A stretch of 64,000 nt of DNA from Methylobacterium sp. Leaf112 (GCF_001423295.1 NZ_LMNG01000012.1:248728-312727), one strand, 5' to 3'. Shown: positions 25,788-35,140, counted from the stretch's first letter. The notes: a model not told the origin generated them from the sequence alone. Translations and numbers: made by a program.

Positions 25788-27094
25788 GCGTGCCCGGCCT
25801 CCTCGTCGCCGCGCCCCGGTCGAGTTCCGGCAAGACCACCGTGACCCTCGCGCTGATGCGGGCGCTCAGCCGGCGCGGCCTCGCCGTGCGCGGCGCCAAA
25901 TGCGGCCCCGATTACATCGATCCGGCGTTCCACGCCGCCGCCACGGGCTTTCCGAGCTTCAACCTCGACAGTTTCGCCATGCCCGAGCCCATGCTCGACG
26001 CCGTGGCGGGCCTCGCCGGCACGGGCGCCGACCTCGTGGTCGCCGAGGGCTCCATGGGGCTGTTCGACGGGATCGTCGCCGGCGCCGGCCGCACGGGGGC
26101 CAATGCCGACATCGCCGCCCGCTACGGCTGGCCCGTGCTCCTCGTCCTCGACGTATCGGGGGCCGCGCAATCGGCGGCGGCCGTGGCTTTGGGCTGCTCG
26201 CTGTACGATCCGCGCATCCGCATCGCGGGGGTGATCCTCAACAAGGTCGCGAGCCCCCGTCACCGTCGCCTCGTCGAGGCGGGGCTGGCGCGGGTCGGCC
26301 TGCCGGTCCTCGGCGCCCTCATGCGCGACGCGACCCTGACCCTGCCCGAGCGCCATCTCGGCCTCGTCCAGGCCCGCGAGACCAACGATCTGGAGGTCCG
26401 CCTCGACCGGCTGGCGGATCTGGCGGAAGCCGGTCTCGACCTCGACGCGATCCTGGCCGCCGCGGGCGGCGCCGCGCCGCCGCCCCGCGCGGGCGCCCTG
26501 CCGAACCCGCCGGGCCAGCGCATCGCCGTGGCGTCGGACGCGGCGTTCTCGTTCCTGTATCCGCACATGGCGGCGGGCTGGCATGCGCAGGGGGCCGAGC
26601 TCGTCCCGTTCTCGCCGCTCGCCGACGAGGCGCCTCCGACCTCCTGCGATGCGGCGTGGCTTCCGGGCGGCTATCCAGAGCTTCACGCCGGCCAGCTCGC
26701 GGGCGCGTTAACCTTCCTCGGCGGTCTGCGCGACTTCGCTGTGCAAAAGCCGATCCACGGCGAGTGCGGCGGCTACATGGTGTTGGGGGAGAGCCTGGAG
26801 GATGCCGACGGGGTCACCCACCCCATGGCCGGCCTGCTCCCGGTCGCGACGTCCTACCGGACGCGCAAGTTGCACCTCGGCTACCGCGTCGCGACCCTCA
26901 TCGCCGACGGTCCCCTCGGGGCCGCGGGCACGCGCCTCGTCGGCCACGAATTCCATTATGCGAGCGAGCGCACGCTGGCCCCCGAGGCGGAAGCGGCCCT
27001 GGCCAGCGTCACCGATGCGGAAGGTGTGGCCCGCGGCCTCGCCGGGCATCGACACGGGCGCGTGACGGGCAGCTTCTTCCACCTGATCGGATAG
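25784..27094 (+). CDS. cobB: Hydrogenobyrinic/cobyrinic acid a,c-diamide synthase
   Basis: The 436-residue enzyme uses glutamine and ATP to amidate the a and c carboxylates, providing the substrate for CobNST. The N-terminal ATPase domain has [19 protein letters not shown] and [12 protein letters not shown]. The C-terminal triad-type amidotransferase has the cysteine in [14 protein letters not shown] and a histidine near the end (GSFFHLIG). Its length fits the family. It ends the cobL-E-M-B group and faces the XRE regulator tail-to-tail with a 31-bp gap. Confidence 0.95.
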   Translation: MSVPGLLVAAPRSSSGKTTVTLALMRALSRRGLAVRGAKCGPDYIDPAFHAAATGFPSFNLDSFAMPEPMLDAVAGLAGTGADLVVAEGSMGLFDGIVAGAGRTGANADIAARYGWPVLLVLDVSGAAQSAAAVALGCSLYDPRIRIAGVILNKVASPRHRRLVEAGLARVGLPVLGALMRDATLTLPERHLGLVQARETNDLEVRLDRLADLAEAGLDLDAILAAAGGAAPPPRAGALPNPPGQRIAVASDAAFSFLYPHMAAGWHAQGAELVPFSPLADEAPPTSCDAAWLPGGYPELHAGQLAGALTFLGGLRDFAVQKPIHGECGGYMVLGESLEDADGVTHPMAGLLPVATSYRTRKLHLGYRVATLIADGPLGAAGTRLVGHEFHYASERTLAPEAEAALASVTDAEGVARGLAGHRHGRVTGSFFHLIG

Positions 27095-27125
27095 CCCGCC
27101 GAAACCGGGCCGTCCGATCCAGGGC

Positions 27126-27536
27126 TCAAGCCTGTTCGACGACGGCGTCCGGCTCCGGAGCCTGCTTGCCCATCTTCGAGATCGTCCGAACGATGGAGAG
27201 AGCATCCTTGCGGAGTTGGTCGTTCTCGATCAGCGCGTAGGCACGCAGCAGTTCGATGGCGCCCTGGGCACTCAGGAAGCCGAAGACGTCCGACTGGGTG
27301 CCGCCGGCATCGTCATCCTCAAAGAACGCCGAGACCGGGACTTCGAGGAGTCGGGCGATCTCGCGCAGGCGCCCGGCACCGACGCGGTTCTGGCCCTTCT
27401 CGTACTTCTGAACTTGCTGGAACGTCACGCCGACGGCGGTGCCGAGCGCGGTTTGACTCAAGCCGCGCGCCTTGCGGAGGGCGGTGATCCGCAACCCGAC
27501 GAGGCGATCAACATCGGTGGTCTGCTTGGGCATCAT
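27126..27536 (-). CDS. XRE-family HTH transcriptional regulator
   Basis: The 136-residue protein has an N-terminal Cro/CI-type helix-turn-helix (about residues 13-67, with SQTALGTAVGVTFQQVQKYE as recognition region) and a C-terminal alpha-helical segment rich in acidic residues. This arrangement is common in small rhizobial XRE regulators. Its targets are unknown. It is convergent with cobB, so it is not part of the cobalamin operon. Two adjacent ATGs (27536 and 27533) are equally possible starts. Confidence 0.85.
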   Translation of the reverse strand: MMPKQTTDVDRLVGLRITALRKARGLSQTALGTAVGVTFQQVQKYEKGQNRVGAGRLREIARLLEVPVSAFFEDDDAGGTQSDVFGFLSAQGAIELLRAYALIENDQLRKDALSIVRTISKMGKQAPEPDAVVEQA

Positions 27537-27936
27537 ATCTCGATTCAGTCCTTAGGTTAGATGGACGCTGCCGCCTGGACCAACGACGGAAACTGATCGA
27601 AAGGAAGAGTGACGCACTGTGTCGTACGACCCTCGATTGAGTTCGAGCGTCCGATCCATGATAACGTGCGCTTTAGTGGATCGACGGAGAAGCTCAGCGC
27701 ACCGTCCCCGCTTCGCGCTTACAGTCATTTTACTCGATTTCGGCCGAAACCCCATCGCGGCGGTAGCTTGACCACAAAGCCGGCCCGAAAGGCAAGCGTT
27801 CCCTTGGGACGAAGGGCGCCTTCATGGCCGGCTCGGCAAGATGATGGACGTCATGGCGTGGTACTTCCGGTTGTCGCATCGGCCGGGCTAGGATGTCGGT
27901 CAACCCGAACCTCATCGGGAAACGCGGAACCTTATC
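27537..27936. other. Divergent promoter region of 400 bp, lower GC
   Basis: It separates the XRE gene (minus) from the ABM-domain gene (plus). It is more AT-rich than the surroundings and contains no ORF with plausible coding character; the 67-codon frame on the minus strand (27552-27755) has no family-like features. A short palindrome CCTTAGG lies near 27552, just upstream of the XRE gene. No confident operator can be named. Confidence 0.4.
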
Positions 27937-28269
27937 ATGTATATCGCTATGAATCGCTTCAAAGTCGTCAAGGACTCCACCGATGATTTCGAGCAGGTTT
28001 GGCTCGGGCGGGACAGCCAATTGGGCGAGATGCCGGGCTTCGTGGAATTCCATCTGCTCCGCGGTCCCGAGCACGAGGACCACGTGCTGTACGCATCACA
28101 CACGGTCTGGGCCTCGAAATCCGATTTCGAATCGTGGACGCGCTCGGAGCAGTTCCGCAAAGCGCATGGCCGGGTGCCCACGACGAAGCCGCTCTACCTC
28201 GGTCATCCGCAATTCGAAGGCTTCGAGACGATTCAGACCTTGGGCGGCGCGTCGAACACCCCGGCCTGA
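27937..28269 (+). CDS. Antibiotic-biosynthesis-monooxygenase (ABM) domain protein
   Basis: The 110-residue protein has the dimeric alpha/beta-barrel ABM fold. It opens with MYIAMNRFKVVKDSTDDFEQ and continues with GFVEFHLLRGPEHEDHVLY and HTVWASKSDFESWTRSEQFR, a pattern shared with HmoA/IsdG-like haem-degrading monooxygenases and with stress-related quinol monooxygenases. Whether it binds haem cannot be decided by eye. It lacks a signal peptide, so it is cytoplasmic. It stands alone; a strong bidirectional hairpin follows it. Confidence 0.75.
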   Translation: MYIAMNRFKVVKDSTDDFEQVWLGRDSQLGEMPGFVEFHLLRGPEHEDHVLYASHTVWASKSDFESWTRSEQFRKAHGRVPTTKPLYLGHPQFEGFETIQTLGGASNTPA

Positions 28270-28290
28270 CATCCCCCCGAGGGTTCTTCG

Positions 28291-28320
28291 ACGGGACCGG
28301 CGCCGGAGTGCCGGTCCCGT
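28291..28320. terminator. Bidirectional hairpin terminator
   Basis: An 11-bp perfect stem (ACGGGACCGGC at 28291-28301 with its complement at 28310-28320) encloses an 8-base loop. It lies between two convergent genes. There is no T-run on either side, so any termination would depend on the stem or on Rho. Confidence 0.65.
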
Positions 28321-28336
28321 TCGGACAGGATACGGC

Positions 28337-29584
28337 TCACCGGGCCAGCCGCGGCAGGAAGACCGCCGCGAGGCCGATGAGCGGCAAGTAGGCGCAGAGC
28401 GCATAGACCGCGGTGATGCCGGCGTGATCGGCCACCTCGCCCAGAACCGCGGCGCCGAGCCCGCCCATGCCGAATGCGAAGCCGAAGAACAATCCACCGA
28501 CCAGACCGATCCGGCCGGGCAGGAGCTCCTGCGCGTAGACGAGGATCGCCGGCATCGCCGAGGCCAGGATCATCCCGATGGGCACCGTCAGCACCACCGT
28601 CCAGACGAGATCGGCGTGCGGCAGGGCCACGGTGAAGGGCAGGACACCCAGGATCGACCCCCAGATCACGGGCTTGCGTCCGAAGCGGTCGCCGATGGGA
28701 CCGCCCAGGATGGTGCCCGCCGCCACCGCGCCGAGGAACACGAACAGGTAGATCTGCGACTGGGCCACGGAAACGCCGAAGCGCTGGATCAGGTAGAAAG
28801 TGTAGTAGGACGAGAAGCTCGCCAGATAAAAATATTTCGAGAAAATCAGCGTCAACAGGATTGCGATGGTGAGACCGACCCGCCGGCGCGACAGGACCCT
28901 TGCAGCGGGGGCACCGGCGCGGGTGGCGGGACGCGGGACTGCGCGAAGCCGTCCGGCGTACCATTGTCCCACGAGGGCGAGCACGCAGATCCCCGCGAGC
29001 GCGACGAGGGAGAACCAGGCGACGCTCCCCTGCCCGTGCGGCACCACCACGAAGGCCGCCAGCAGGGGTCCGAGTGCCGTGCCGGCATTGCCGCCGACCT
29101 GGAACACCGACTGGGCGAGGCCGTAGCGTCCGCCCGAAGCGAGGCGGGCGACGCGGGTCGCCTCGGGATGGAACACCGCCGAGCCGAAGCCCACGAGGCC
29201 GGCCGCCAGGAGAAGCAGTCCGTACGCCCACGCCACCGACAGCAGGAGGAGGCCGACGAGGGACGAACCCATGCCGAACGCCAGGGAAAACGGCAGCGGC
29301 CTGCGGTCCGTGTAGATGCCGACCACCGGTTGCAGCACCGACGCGGTTACCTGGAACACGAAGGTGATGAGGCCGATCTGTCCGAAATCGAGCCGGAACT
29401 GGGTCTTCAGGAGCGGATAGATCGCCGGCAGGAGGGATTGCACGAGATCGTTGAGGAGGTGCGACAGGCTGAGCGCCCCGAGAACCGCGAAGGCCGGACC
29501 GGGCACGCCCGCGCCCGCGGCACGGTCTCGCACGGCCGGCGCCTGCGGCGGGTCGCCGATGGCTGGTTCGATGGCTCCTGTCAT
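28337..29584 (-). CDS. MFS transporter of the fosmidomycin-resistance (Fsr) type
   Basis: A 415-residue, 12-helix major facilitator. The early motif LSHLLNDLVQSLLPAIYPLL, loop YTDRRPLPFSLAFGMGSSLV and GSAVFHPEATRVARLASGG are characteristic of the Fsr subfamily, which exports fosmidomycin and related compounds in Escherichia coli. The real substrate here is unknown. The start at 29584 (MTGAIEPAIGD) was selected because the upstream in-frame extension to 29734 is Arg/Ala-rich and unlike the family. An AT-containing upstream region of about 460 bp separates it from the divergent sugar-transferase gene. Confidence 0.87.
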   Translation of the reverse strand: MTGAIEPAIGDPPQAPAVRDRAAGAGVPGPAFAVLGALSLSHLLNDLVQSLLPAIYPLLKTQFRLDFGQIGLITFVFQVTASVLQPVVGIYTDRRPLPFSLAFGMGSSLVGLLLLSVAWAYGLLLLAAGLVGFGSAVFHPEATRVARLASGGRYGLAQSVFQVGGNAGTALGPLLAAFVVVPHGQGSVAWFSLVALAGICVLALVGQWYAGRLRAVPRPATRAGAPAARVLSRRRVGLTIAILLTLIFSKYFYLASFSSYYTFYLIQRFGVSVAQSQIYLFVFLGAVAAGTILGGPIGDRFGRKPVIWGSILGVLPFTVALPHADLVWTVVLTVPIGMILASAMPAILVYAQELLPGRIGLVGGLFFGFAFGMGGLGAAVLGEVADHAGITAVYALCAYLPLIGLAAVFLPRLAR

Positions 29585-30048
29585 GGGCGATTCCCGACGC
29601 ATTCCTGGCCGCGGCATACGGGCGGCCGCCGCCCCGATGAGCGCCATCGGTGTCGCGATCATGACCGTGCCGGAAGCCGCCGATGCGAAGGGCCGGGCGA
29701 GGCTCGGAGAACGCCGTGCCGTCGCGCCCATCACCCGTTTCGTCTCGGTAAAGCCGACCCCGGATTGAACCGAACCGACGACGATGGTCCATGCTCAGCC
29801 CGCGAACACGCCTCTAGAGTCCCGAACTGTGGAAGACCAGGGCCGGCGGCAATCACGCCGAGACTTGTCCGTGGATAAGTTTTCGTTCGATTGCGGGACA
29901 AAGGCAGGATGGTTAATCACGAGCAGGCGGCCGCATCATGTCTCTTGCGGCGGGCGGGAAGGTCCGGAGATTGCGCAGCGATCCCACGAAACCTCGATCG
30001 CTCCGGTCACCGGCGCGATTTGGGACACTTTCCGCCTCACGACGGGAC
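29585..30048. other. Divergent intergenic region of 464 bp
   Basis: It holds promoters for the Fsr-type exporter (minus) and the sugar-phosphate transferase (plus). Lower-GC stretches lie near 29870-29920 (including GTGGATAAGTTTTCG and GATGGTTAATCACGAG). No gene, tRNA or clear operator palindrome is seen. Confidence 0.4.
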
Positions 30049-31578
30049 ATGGCACTCCAGATGTTTCAGGAACCGATCCAGAAGATCTACCAGACCGCGC
30101 CGCAGGCGGTGCCGATGACGACCGATGCGCGTCGCGATGTCTGGGCGGCACTTCTGCCCCGGCGCAGGCGTGCCGCCTTCCGCCTCGGCATCTCCACGGC
30201 CGTGGCGATGGCCGACCTTCTGACCATCGTCGGCACCGCCTACGCGGTGGATGTCGCGTACTCGTTCGGGGTGCTGGGCGAGTTCCCGCCGAGCGGCGTG
30301 AGCGGCGGATCGCAGATCGCCGGCCTCGTGGCGATGATCGTGCTCCTCACCAACCTGACGCGGGAGGAGTACAGCATCGAGACCGCCCTCTCCCACGGTC
30401 CGCACCTGCGACGCGCGGCGACCCTGTGGGTTTCGGCCTGGGCCGTGGTGCTGATCCTCGGCTTCGTGACGAAGACCACGAACGACTTCTCGCGCATCGT
30501 CTCCCTGGGCTTCTTCCTCGCCGGACTTCCGACGATGCTCGCCGTGCGCTTCGGCATGACCGCCCTGGTGCGCCGGGCGATCACCCCGGTCTCGGCTTCC
30601 GTCAACCGCATCCATCTCGTCGGGTTCGAGGAGGACATCGCCCGGTTCTATGCCCACAACGATACGGACGCATTGGGTCTTCGGGTCATCGGAACGAGCT
30701 ACCTGCGGCGGATCGAGGCCGGGGACGACGCCCTCGCCCGTGAGACGCGGATCGCCGAGGACCTCGACCTCGCCGTCTCCGTGGTGCGCTTCCTGCGCCC
30801 GGACGACGTGTTCATCCTGGTCCCGTGGTCCGACGCCAGCGACATCGAGCGCTGCATCGACGCGTTCCTGCGCGTTCCCGCGGCCCTTCACCTGCGCCCG
30901 GGCTCGGTGATGGACCGCTTCCCCGACCTGAAGCCCGGCCGCGTCGGGCGCCTTTCGGGGCTGAGCATCGGGCGACGCCCCCTCCAGGCCGGCGAAATCC
31001 TGCTGAAGCGGACCGTCGACCTCACCCTGGCGACAACCGCCCTGGTGATGTTGGCTCCGCTGTTCGCCGCCGTGGCGGTCCTGATCAAGCTCGACAGCCC
31101 GGGCCCGGTGTTCTTCCGCCAGCGGCGCTACGGCTTCAACCAGCAGCCGTTCGGCGTCTACAAGTTCCGCAGCATGAAGACGGAGGGCGATTCGGTCTTC
31201 CGTCAGGCCTCGCGCAACGACGCGCGCATCACCCGCATCGGTGCGGTGCTGCGCCGCTCCAACATCGACGAGCTGCCCCAGCTCATCAACGTCCTGCGCG
31301 GCGAGATGGCGTTGGTCGGTCCCCGCCCCCATGCTCTCGCCCACGACCGCAGCTTCGAGCGCCGGATCGCCCACTACGCTCGCCGTCACAACGTGATGCC
31401 GGGCATCACCGGCTGGGCACAGGTGAACGGCCTGCGGGGCGAGACCCTGACCGACCTCGACATGGAGCGACGCGTCGCTCACGACCTGTACTACATCGAC
31501 AATTGGTCGATCTGGCTCGATCTCAGGATCATGGTCCAGACGGTGGTCTCGCCGCGCGCCTACAACAACGCGTTCTGA
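30049..31578 (+). CDS. Undecaprenyl-phosphate sugar phosphotransferase (WcaJ-like, exopolysaccharide)
   Basis: The 509-residue membrane protein starts exopolysaccharide repeat-unit assembly by transferring hexose-1-phosphate to undecaprenyl phosphate. An N-terminal region with about four membrane helices and a central soluble CoA-binding-like domain precede the C-terminal bacterial sugar transferase domain. That domain contains KRTVDLTLATTALVMLAP, the VFFRQRRYGFNQQPF signature, YKFRSMKTEGD and SNIDELPQLINVLRGEMALV with GPRP. The start at 30049 (MALQMFQEP) is favoured; the frame opens to 29938. No glycosyltransferase cluster surrounds it, so it may be a stand-alone initiating enzyme. Glucose versus galactose specificity is unknown. 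Confidence 0.88.
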   Translation: MALQMFQEPIQKIYQTAPQAVPMTTDARRDVWAALLPRRRRAAFRLGISTAVAMADLLTIVGTAYAVDVAYSFGVLGEFPPSGVSGGSQIAGLVAMIVLLTNLTREEYSIETALSHGPHLRRAATLWVSAWAVVLILGFVTKTTNDFSRIVSLGFFLAGLPTMLAVRFGMTALVRRAITPVSASVNRIHLVGFEEDIARFYAHNDTDALGLRVIGTSYLRRIEAGDDALARETRIAEDLDLAVSVVRFLRPDDVFILVPWSDASDIERCIDAFLRVPAALHLRPGSVMDRFPDLKPGRVGRLSGLSIGRRPLQAGEILLKRTVDLTLATTALVMLAPLFAAVAVLIKLDSPGPVFFRQRRYGFNQQPFGVYKFRSMKTEGDSVFRQASRNDARITRIGAVLRRSNIDELPQLINVLRGEMALVGPRPHALAHDRSFERRIAHYARRHNVMPGITGWAQVNGLRGETLTDLDMERRVAHDLYYIDNWSIWLDLRIMVQTVVSPRAYNNAF

Positions 31579-31606
31579 AGACAGGAGCGTCCGGTGCCGG
31601 CCTCGA

Positions 31607-32107
31607 TCAGCCCGCGGCGGGCTTGCCGAGGCAGGCGCCGCACTCGCCCTCGACCTCGAGGATGCGGCTCGACGGCTTGAAGCCCACCTTGGCCAAGGTG
31701 CGGCCGAGCTGATCCTCGATCTCGGGCGAGGTGGTCTCGTCGATGGAGCCGCAGTTTCGGCAGATCAGGAAGACGAGGCCGGCGCCATCCGTGTGCGTAT
31801 GCCCGCACGAAACGAAGGCGTTGCGGCTGGCGATGCGGTGGACGAGGCCGTTCTCCGTGAGAAAATCGAGGGCCCGGTAGACAGACACGGCCGCCACGCG
31901 CTTGCCCGATCCGCTCAGGCGCTCGGCGATGTCGTAGGCGCCGAGCGGACGCGCCTGCGACGCCACCACAGCGAGGACGTCCCGGCGCAGGCGGGTGAAC
32001 TGGAGGTCGCGCGCCCGGCACATGGCCTCTGCCCGCGCCAGGGCTTCGCCGGGGCCGTTATGGCGGCAACAGCCTGCCTCGGTGTGCGTGCCCGCGTGAT
32101 CCTGCAT
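31607..32107 (-). CDS. zur: Zinc uptake regulator Zur (Fur family)
   Basis: The 166-residue Fur-family repressor has an N-terminal His/Cys-rich leader (MQDHAGTHTEAGCCRH) and a winged helix (LTRLRRDVLAVV and VSVYRALDFLTENGLVHRI region). The metal and dimer domain has SCGHTHTDGAG, FLICRNCGSIDE and GECGACLG providing two CxxC pairs. Divergence from znuC across a Zur-like palindrome supports Zur over Fur or Mur. A GTG at 32137 is an alternative start. It should repress znu genes when zinc is sufficient. Confidence 0.9.
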   Translation of the reverse strand: MQDHAGTHTEAGCCRHNGPGEALARAEAMCRARDLQFTRLRRDVLAVVASQARPLGAYDIAERLSGSGKRVAAVSVYRALDFLTENGLVHRIASRNAFVSCGHTHTDGAGLVFLICRNCGSIDETTSPEIEDQLGRTLAKVGFKPSSRILEVEGECGACLGKPAAG

Positions 32108-32244
32108 GGGCTCCCGATCCCCGTGAGAGTGCCTCACGATACTCCCGATCCCCGCCGGTTCTCGCCCTAGGCCTGGCGGTGCAGCGGGAGTTCTGTGAGA
32201 GACACTGAGGCGAGCCGGCGGCTCCGGCCCGTTGAACTCGTGGG

Positions 32245-32261
32245 ATGTTACAGTGTATCAG
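32245..32261. promoter_or_regulatory. Putative Zur operator
   Basis: ATGTTACAGTGTATCAG is an imperfect 17-bp palindrome (core TGTTACA/TGTATCA) resembling alphaproteobacterial Zur boxes built on ATGTTATA-n-TATAACAT. It lies 47 bp upstream of the first ORF of the znu operon and about 140 bp from the divergent zur start, so it may control both. Direct binding has not been shown. Confidence 0.6.
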
Positions 32262-32308
32262 CGCGCAACGTAAGCCGACGCGCCCGTCCGGTCCGATTGA
32301 CCCTTCCC

Positions 32309-32431
32309 GTGACCCGCTCCAATCCCCTGCCCCGCCTCTCGCTGTTCCAGGCGGGGGCGCATCTCCGCTTCGCTCTGGCCGCGGTGCTGGCCGCCCTGCT
32401 CTGGGGCGCCGTGCTGTGGGTGTTGGCGTGA
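32309..32431 (+). CDS. Small membrane protein at the head of the znu operon (40 aa)
   Basis: A GTG-initiated ORF encodes 40 residues (VTRSNPLPRLSLFQAGAHLR followed by a helix of about 18 hydrophobic residues ending LWVLA). The stop overlaps the GTG of znuC (GTGA at 32428-32431), a coupling typical of real operon genes. Positive-inside residues precede the single helix, so the N-terminus is probably cytoplasmic. The family is not recognised. It could be a small accessory subunit of the zinc transporter or a leader for znuC translation. Start choice is uncertain; the frame is open upstream to 32195. Confidence 0.5.
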   Translation: MTRSNPLPRLSLFQAGAHLRFALAAVLAALLWGAVLWVLA

Positions 32432-33270
32432 GCCCGCCGACGGGCGCCATCGCGCTCCACGGCCTGACCCTCGGCTACGATCGCCACCCGGCCGTGCACC
32501 ACCTCGACGGCACGATCCAGCCCGGCGCGCTGCTCGCCCTCGTGGGTCCCAACGGGGCCGGCAAATCGACGCTTCTGAAGGGCATCGTCGGCGAAGTCCC
32601 GTGTCTCGACGGCCGGATCGACCGCTCGGGTCGCGCCGATGCCATCGCCTACCTGCCGCAATCGGCGGAGATCGACCGGGGCTTTCCCTTGCGCGTCCTC
32701 GACCTCGTGGCCATGGGATTGTGGCACCGGATCGGGCCATGGCGCCGGGCTGCGCCCTACCGCGACACCCTGGTGGAGGCGCTGTCCGCCGTCGGCCTCG
32801 TCGGCTTCGAGGATCGGCCGATCGGCACCCTGTCGGGCGGCCAGTTCCAGCGCGCCCTGTTCGCCCGCCTCATCGTCCAGGATGCCCGCATCATTCTCCT
32901 CGACGAGCCGTTCACCGGCGTCGACGGACGCACGAGCGCGGATCTCCTGCGCCTCATCGGTGCTTGGCACCGCCAGGGCCGGACCATCGTCGCCGCCCTG
33001 CACGACCTCACCCAGGTTCGTAGCCACTTCCCCCAGACCCTGCTGCTGGCCCGCGAACCGGTGGCATGGGGCCCGACGGACGCGGTGCTGACCGCGGACA
33101 ATCTCGCCCGCGCGCAAGCCCTGTCGGAGGCGTGGGACGAGGATGCGGCGATCTGCGGCCGGTCGGCCGGCGGGGTCGCCGACGCCCATCCGCATGCCCA
33201 CCCCCACACGCATGCCCACCCGCACAGCCACGGACAGGCTCGGGACCACGCCCATCGGGACGCTCCGTGA
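32428..33270 (+). CDS. znuC: Zinc ABC transporter ATP-binding protein
   Basis: The 280-residue ABC ATPase powers zinc uptake. Walker A is VGPNGAGKSTLLKGIVG (about residue 36), the Q-loop is in AYLPQSAEID, the signature is GTLSGGQFQRALFARL and Walker B is RIILLDEPFTGVD, followed by the HDLTQ switch histidine. A C-terminal histidine-rich tail (HPHAHPHTHAHPHSHGQARD) fits zinc binding. It starts at a GTG overlapping the small membrane ORF, and its stop overlaps the znuB GTG. The Zur box upstream and the His tail favour zinc over manganese or iron. Confidence 0.92.
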   Translation: MSPPTGAIALHGLTLGYDRHPAVHHLDGTIQPGALLALVGPNGAGKSTLLKGIVGEVPCLDGRIDRSGRADAIAYLPQSAEIDRGFPLRVLDLVAMGLWHRIGPWRRAAPYRDTLVEALSAVGLVGFEDRPIGTLSGGQFQRALFARLIVQDARIILLDEPFTGVDGRTSADLLRLIGAWHRQGRTIVAALHDLTQVRSHFPQTLLLAREPVAWGPTDAVLTADNLARAQALSEAWDEDAAICGRSAGGVADAHPHAHPHTHAHPHSHGQARDHAHRDAP

Positions 33271-34145
33271 TCGACACCCTGATCGATGGCCTGTTCGGCC
33301 CGTTCGTCGAATTCGGCTTCATGCGACGCGCCCTCGTGGGGTGCCTCGCCCTGTCCCTTTCGGCTCCGCCCGTGGGCGTGTTCCTGATGCTGCGGCGCAT
33401 GAGTTTAATGAGCGACGCCATGAGCCACGCCGTCCTGCCGGGGGCGGCCGTCGGCTTCCTCGTGGCGGGCCTGTCCCTGCCGGCGATGACCCTCGGGGGG
33501 CTCGCGGCCGGTCTCGCCGTGGCCCTGCTGGCGGGGGCCGTCACACGCTCCACCATCATCAAGGAGGATGCGAGCCTGGCGGCCTTCTACCTCATCTCCC
33601 TCGCCGCCGGCGTGGTGCTGATCTCGCTCCGCGGTTCGCAGATCGACCTGCTGCACATCCTGTTCGGAACGGTGCTGGCCCTCGACGACCCGGCGCTCCT
33701 GCTGCTCGGCGGCATCGCGACCATCACCCTGTTCGGCCTCGCGGCGCTCTACCGCCCGCTGGTCATGGAATGCGTCGACCCCCTGTTCCTGCGTACGGTG
33801 AGCCGCGCCGGCGGACCGGTGCACTACGCCTTCCTCGGGCTGGTGGTGCTCAATCTCGTGGGTGGTTTCCAGGCGCTCGGGACGCTTCTGGCCGTGGGCC
33901 TGATGCTTCTGCCGGCGATCACCGCCCGCTTCTGGGCGACGGACCTCAGCGGGATGATCCCCGTCTCGGTGGTGTGCGCGATGATGGCGAGCGTCGCCGG
34001 CTTGACGCTCTCGTACCGGGCCGACCTTCCGACCGGCCCCGCGATCGTGCTGGCCGCCGGCGCCCTCTACGTGGTCTCGCTGCTGATCGGTCCCCGCGGC
34101 GGCCTGGTGCACCGCCTCATCCGGCCGCGCCACCTCGAAGGGTAA
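33267..34145 (+). CDS. znuB: Zinc ABC transporter permease
   Basis: The 292-residue ABC-3 family permease has about eight to nine membrane helices. Family features are FMRRALVGCLALSLSAPPVG at the start, the SDAMSHAVLPGAAVGFLVAG coupling motif and GGFQALGTLLAVGLMLLPAI. It is coupled to znuC by a 4-bp overlap. No znuA-type periplasmic binding protein is encoded in the window, so the binding subunit must lie elsewhere. Confidence 0.92.
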   Translation: MIDTLIDGLFGPFVEFGFMRRALVGCLALSLSAPPVGVFLMLRRMSLMSDAMSHAVLPGAAVGFLVAGLSLPAMTLGGLAAGLAVALLAGAVTRSTIIKEDASLAAFYLISLAAGVVLISLRGSQIDLLHILFGTVLALDDPALLLLGGIATITLFGLAALYRPLVMECVDPLFLRTVSRAGGPVHYAFLGLVVLNLVGGFQALGTLLAVGLMLLPAITARFWATDLSGMIPVSVVCAMMASVAGLTLSYRADLPTGPAIVLAAGALYVVSLLIGPRGGLVHRLIRPRHLEG

Positions 34146-34213
34146 GCGGCGCGGAACGAAACCCCACGCATCCGGCCCACACACCCGTCGCCTCGGCCGG
34201 CGGCTGGACGTCC

Positions 34214-34816
34214 CTACAGGTTGAACAGGCTCATGATGCCCGACACGAGGGCATAGACGAAGCCCGCATTCAGCAGAACGCCGAGTGCCCCGACGCCGAG
34301 GCCGAACATCACGACGACGCCGTCGCGCTCGACCAAGCCGAGACCGACGAGGCAGATCGCGAGCCCGAGGGGAATCTGCCCGACGATGGGGGCGGCGACG
34401 ATGAGCGCCAGGGACAGGGTGAGCAGGATCAGGCCGACGCCGCGCAGGCCGAGGCCCGTCTCGAACAAGCTCATGCGCGGGCGCGACCACTTCTCGAGGC
34501 GCCTGAGCAGGGGGACGGCCCGGCTTGCGGCCCGCTCGACATCCTTGCGGGCGACGGAGCGTCGCAGGAGGACACGCGGAAGCCACGGGGAGGCCATGCC
34601 GGCCGTGATCTGGACCGCCACGAGCAGAAGCAGCAATCCGCACACCAAGGGAATCGGCGGCGGCATCGGCAGGCAGTTCGGCAAGCCGAGGATGACGATC
34701 AGCAGGGCGAAGGCACGGTCCTGCAACACCGCGACGATGTCGCCGACGGTCAGCCGTTCGCTCTCCTGCTCGGCGAGGACGGTCAGCACTTCGGAAGTTC
34801 GGGCACCTGGTGACAA
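34214..34816 (-). CDS. ExoD-like exopolysaccharide synthesis protein
   Basis: The 200-residue membrane protein matches the ExoD family (rhizobial exopolysaccharide and nodule-invasion related, exact function unknown). It has an N-terminal soluble part (ERLTVGDIVAVLQDRAFALL), the NCLPMPPPIPLVCGL turn between helices and further helices with a central basic loop (RRLEKWSRPRMSLFE). The frame begins with TTG at 34816; a GTG at 34789 is an alternative. It is convergent with znuB, with a 68-bp gap and no evident terminator. Confidence 0.8.
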   Translation of the reverse strand: MSPGARTSEVLTVLAEQESERLTVGDIVAVLQDRAFALLIVILGLPNCLPMPPPIPLVCGLLLLLVAVQITAGMASPWLPRVLLRRSVARKDVERAASRAVPLLRRLEKWSRPRMSLFETGLGLRGVGLILLTLSLALIVAAPIVGQIPLGLAICLVGLGLVERDGVVVMFGLGVGALGVLLNAGFVYALVSGIMSLFNL

Positions 34817-35140
34817 GAAAGCTCGGCCATTGGCGACGGTCCTGTCGCGGGCTGTAACCTAGTCGGACTCCGGCGCCAAGCGGACGGGTGGGGCCGGCAC
34901 GGGTGCCGATGTGCCGGGACGCACCCGTGAAACTCAGCGACTAGAGGTTGCACATTTCCTATAATTATAATCTCAAGTAATCGTGCGTGCCGTTTCTTCG
35001 GCGAGCGAGATATCAAACCGTACAACCACCTGAGATCACGACTTCGATTCATACAATTCAGGATTTCATGCTAGTCTCGTTACATCCTTTGGGAATCGCT
35101 GGATGTGACGAACGACGGACCATTGCGAAGACGATCGCAC
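34817..35140. other. AT-rich intergenic region of 324 bp
   Basis: Bases 34950-34985 (TTTCCTATAATTATAATC and surroundings) are strikingly AT-rich for this genome, and a second low-GC stretch runs from 35030 to 35095. Promoter elements for bcsS and ExoD are likely here. No ORF is credible. The composition could mark an old insertion or a nucleoid-protein binding site. Confidence 0.4.
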
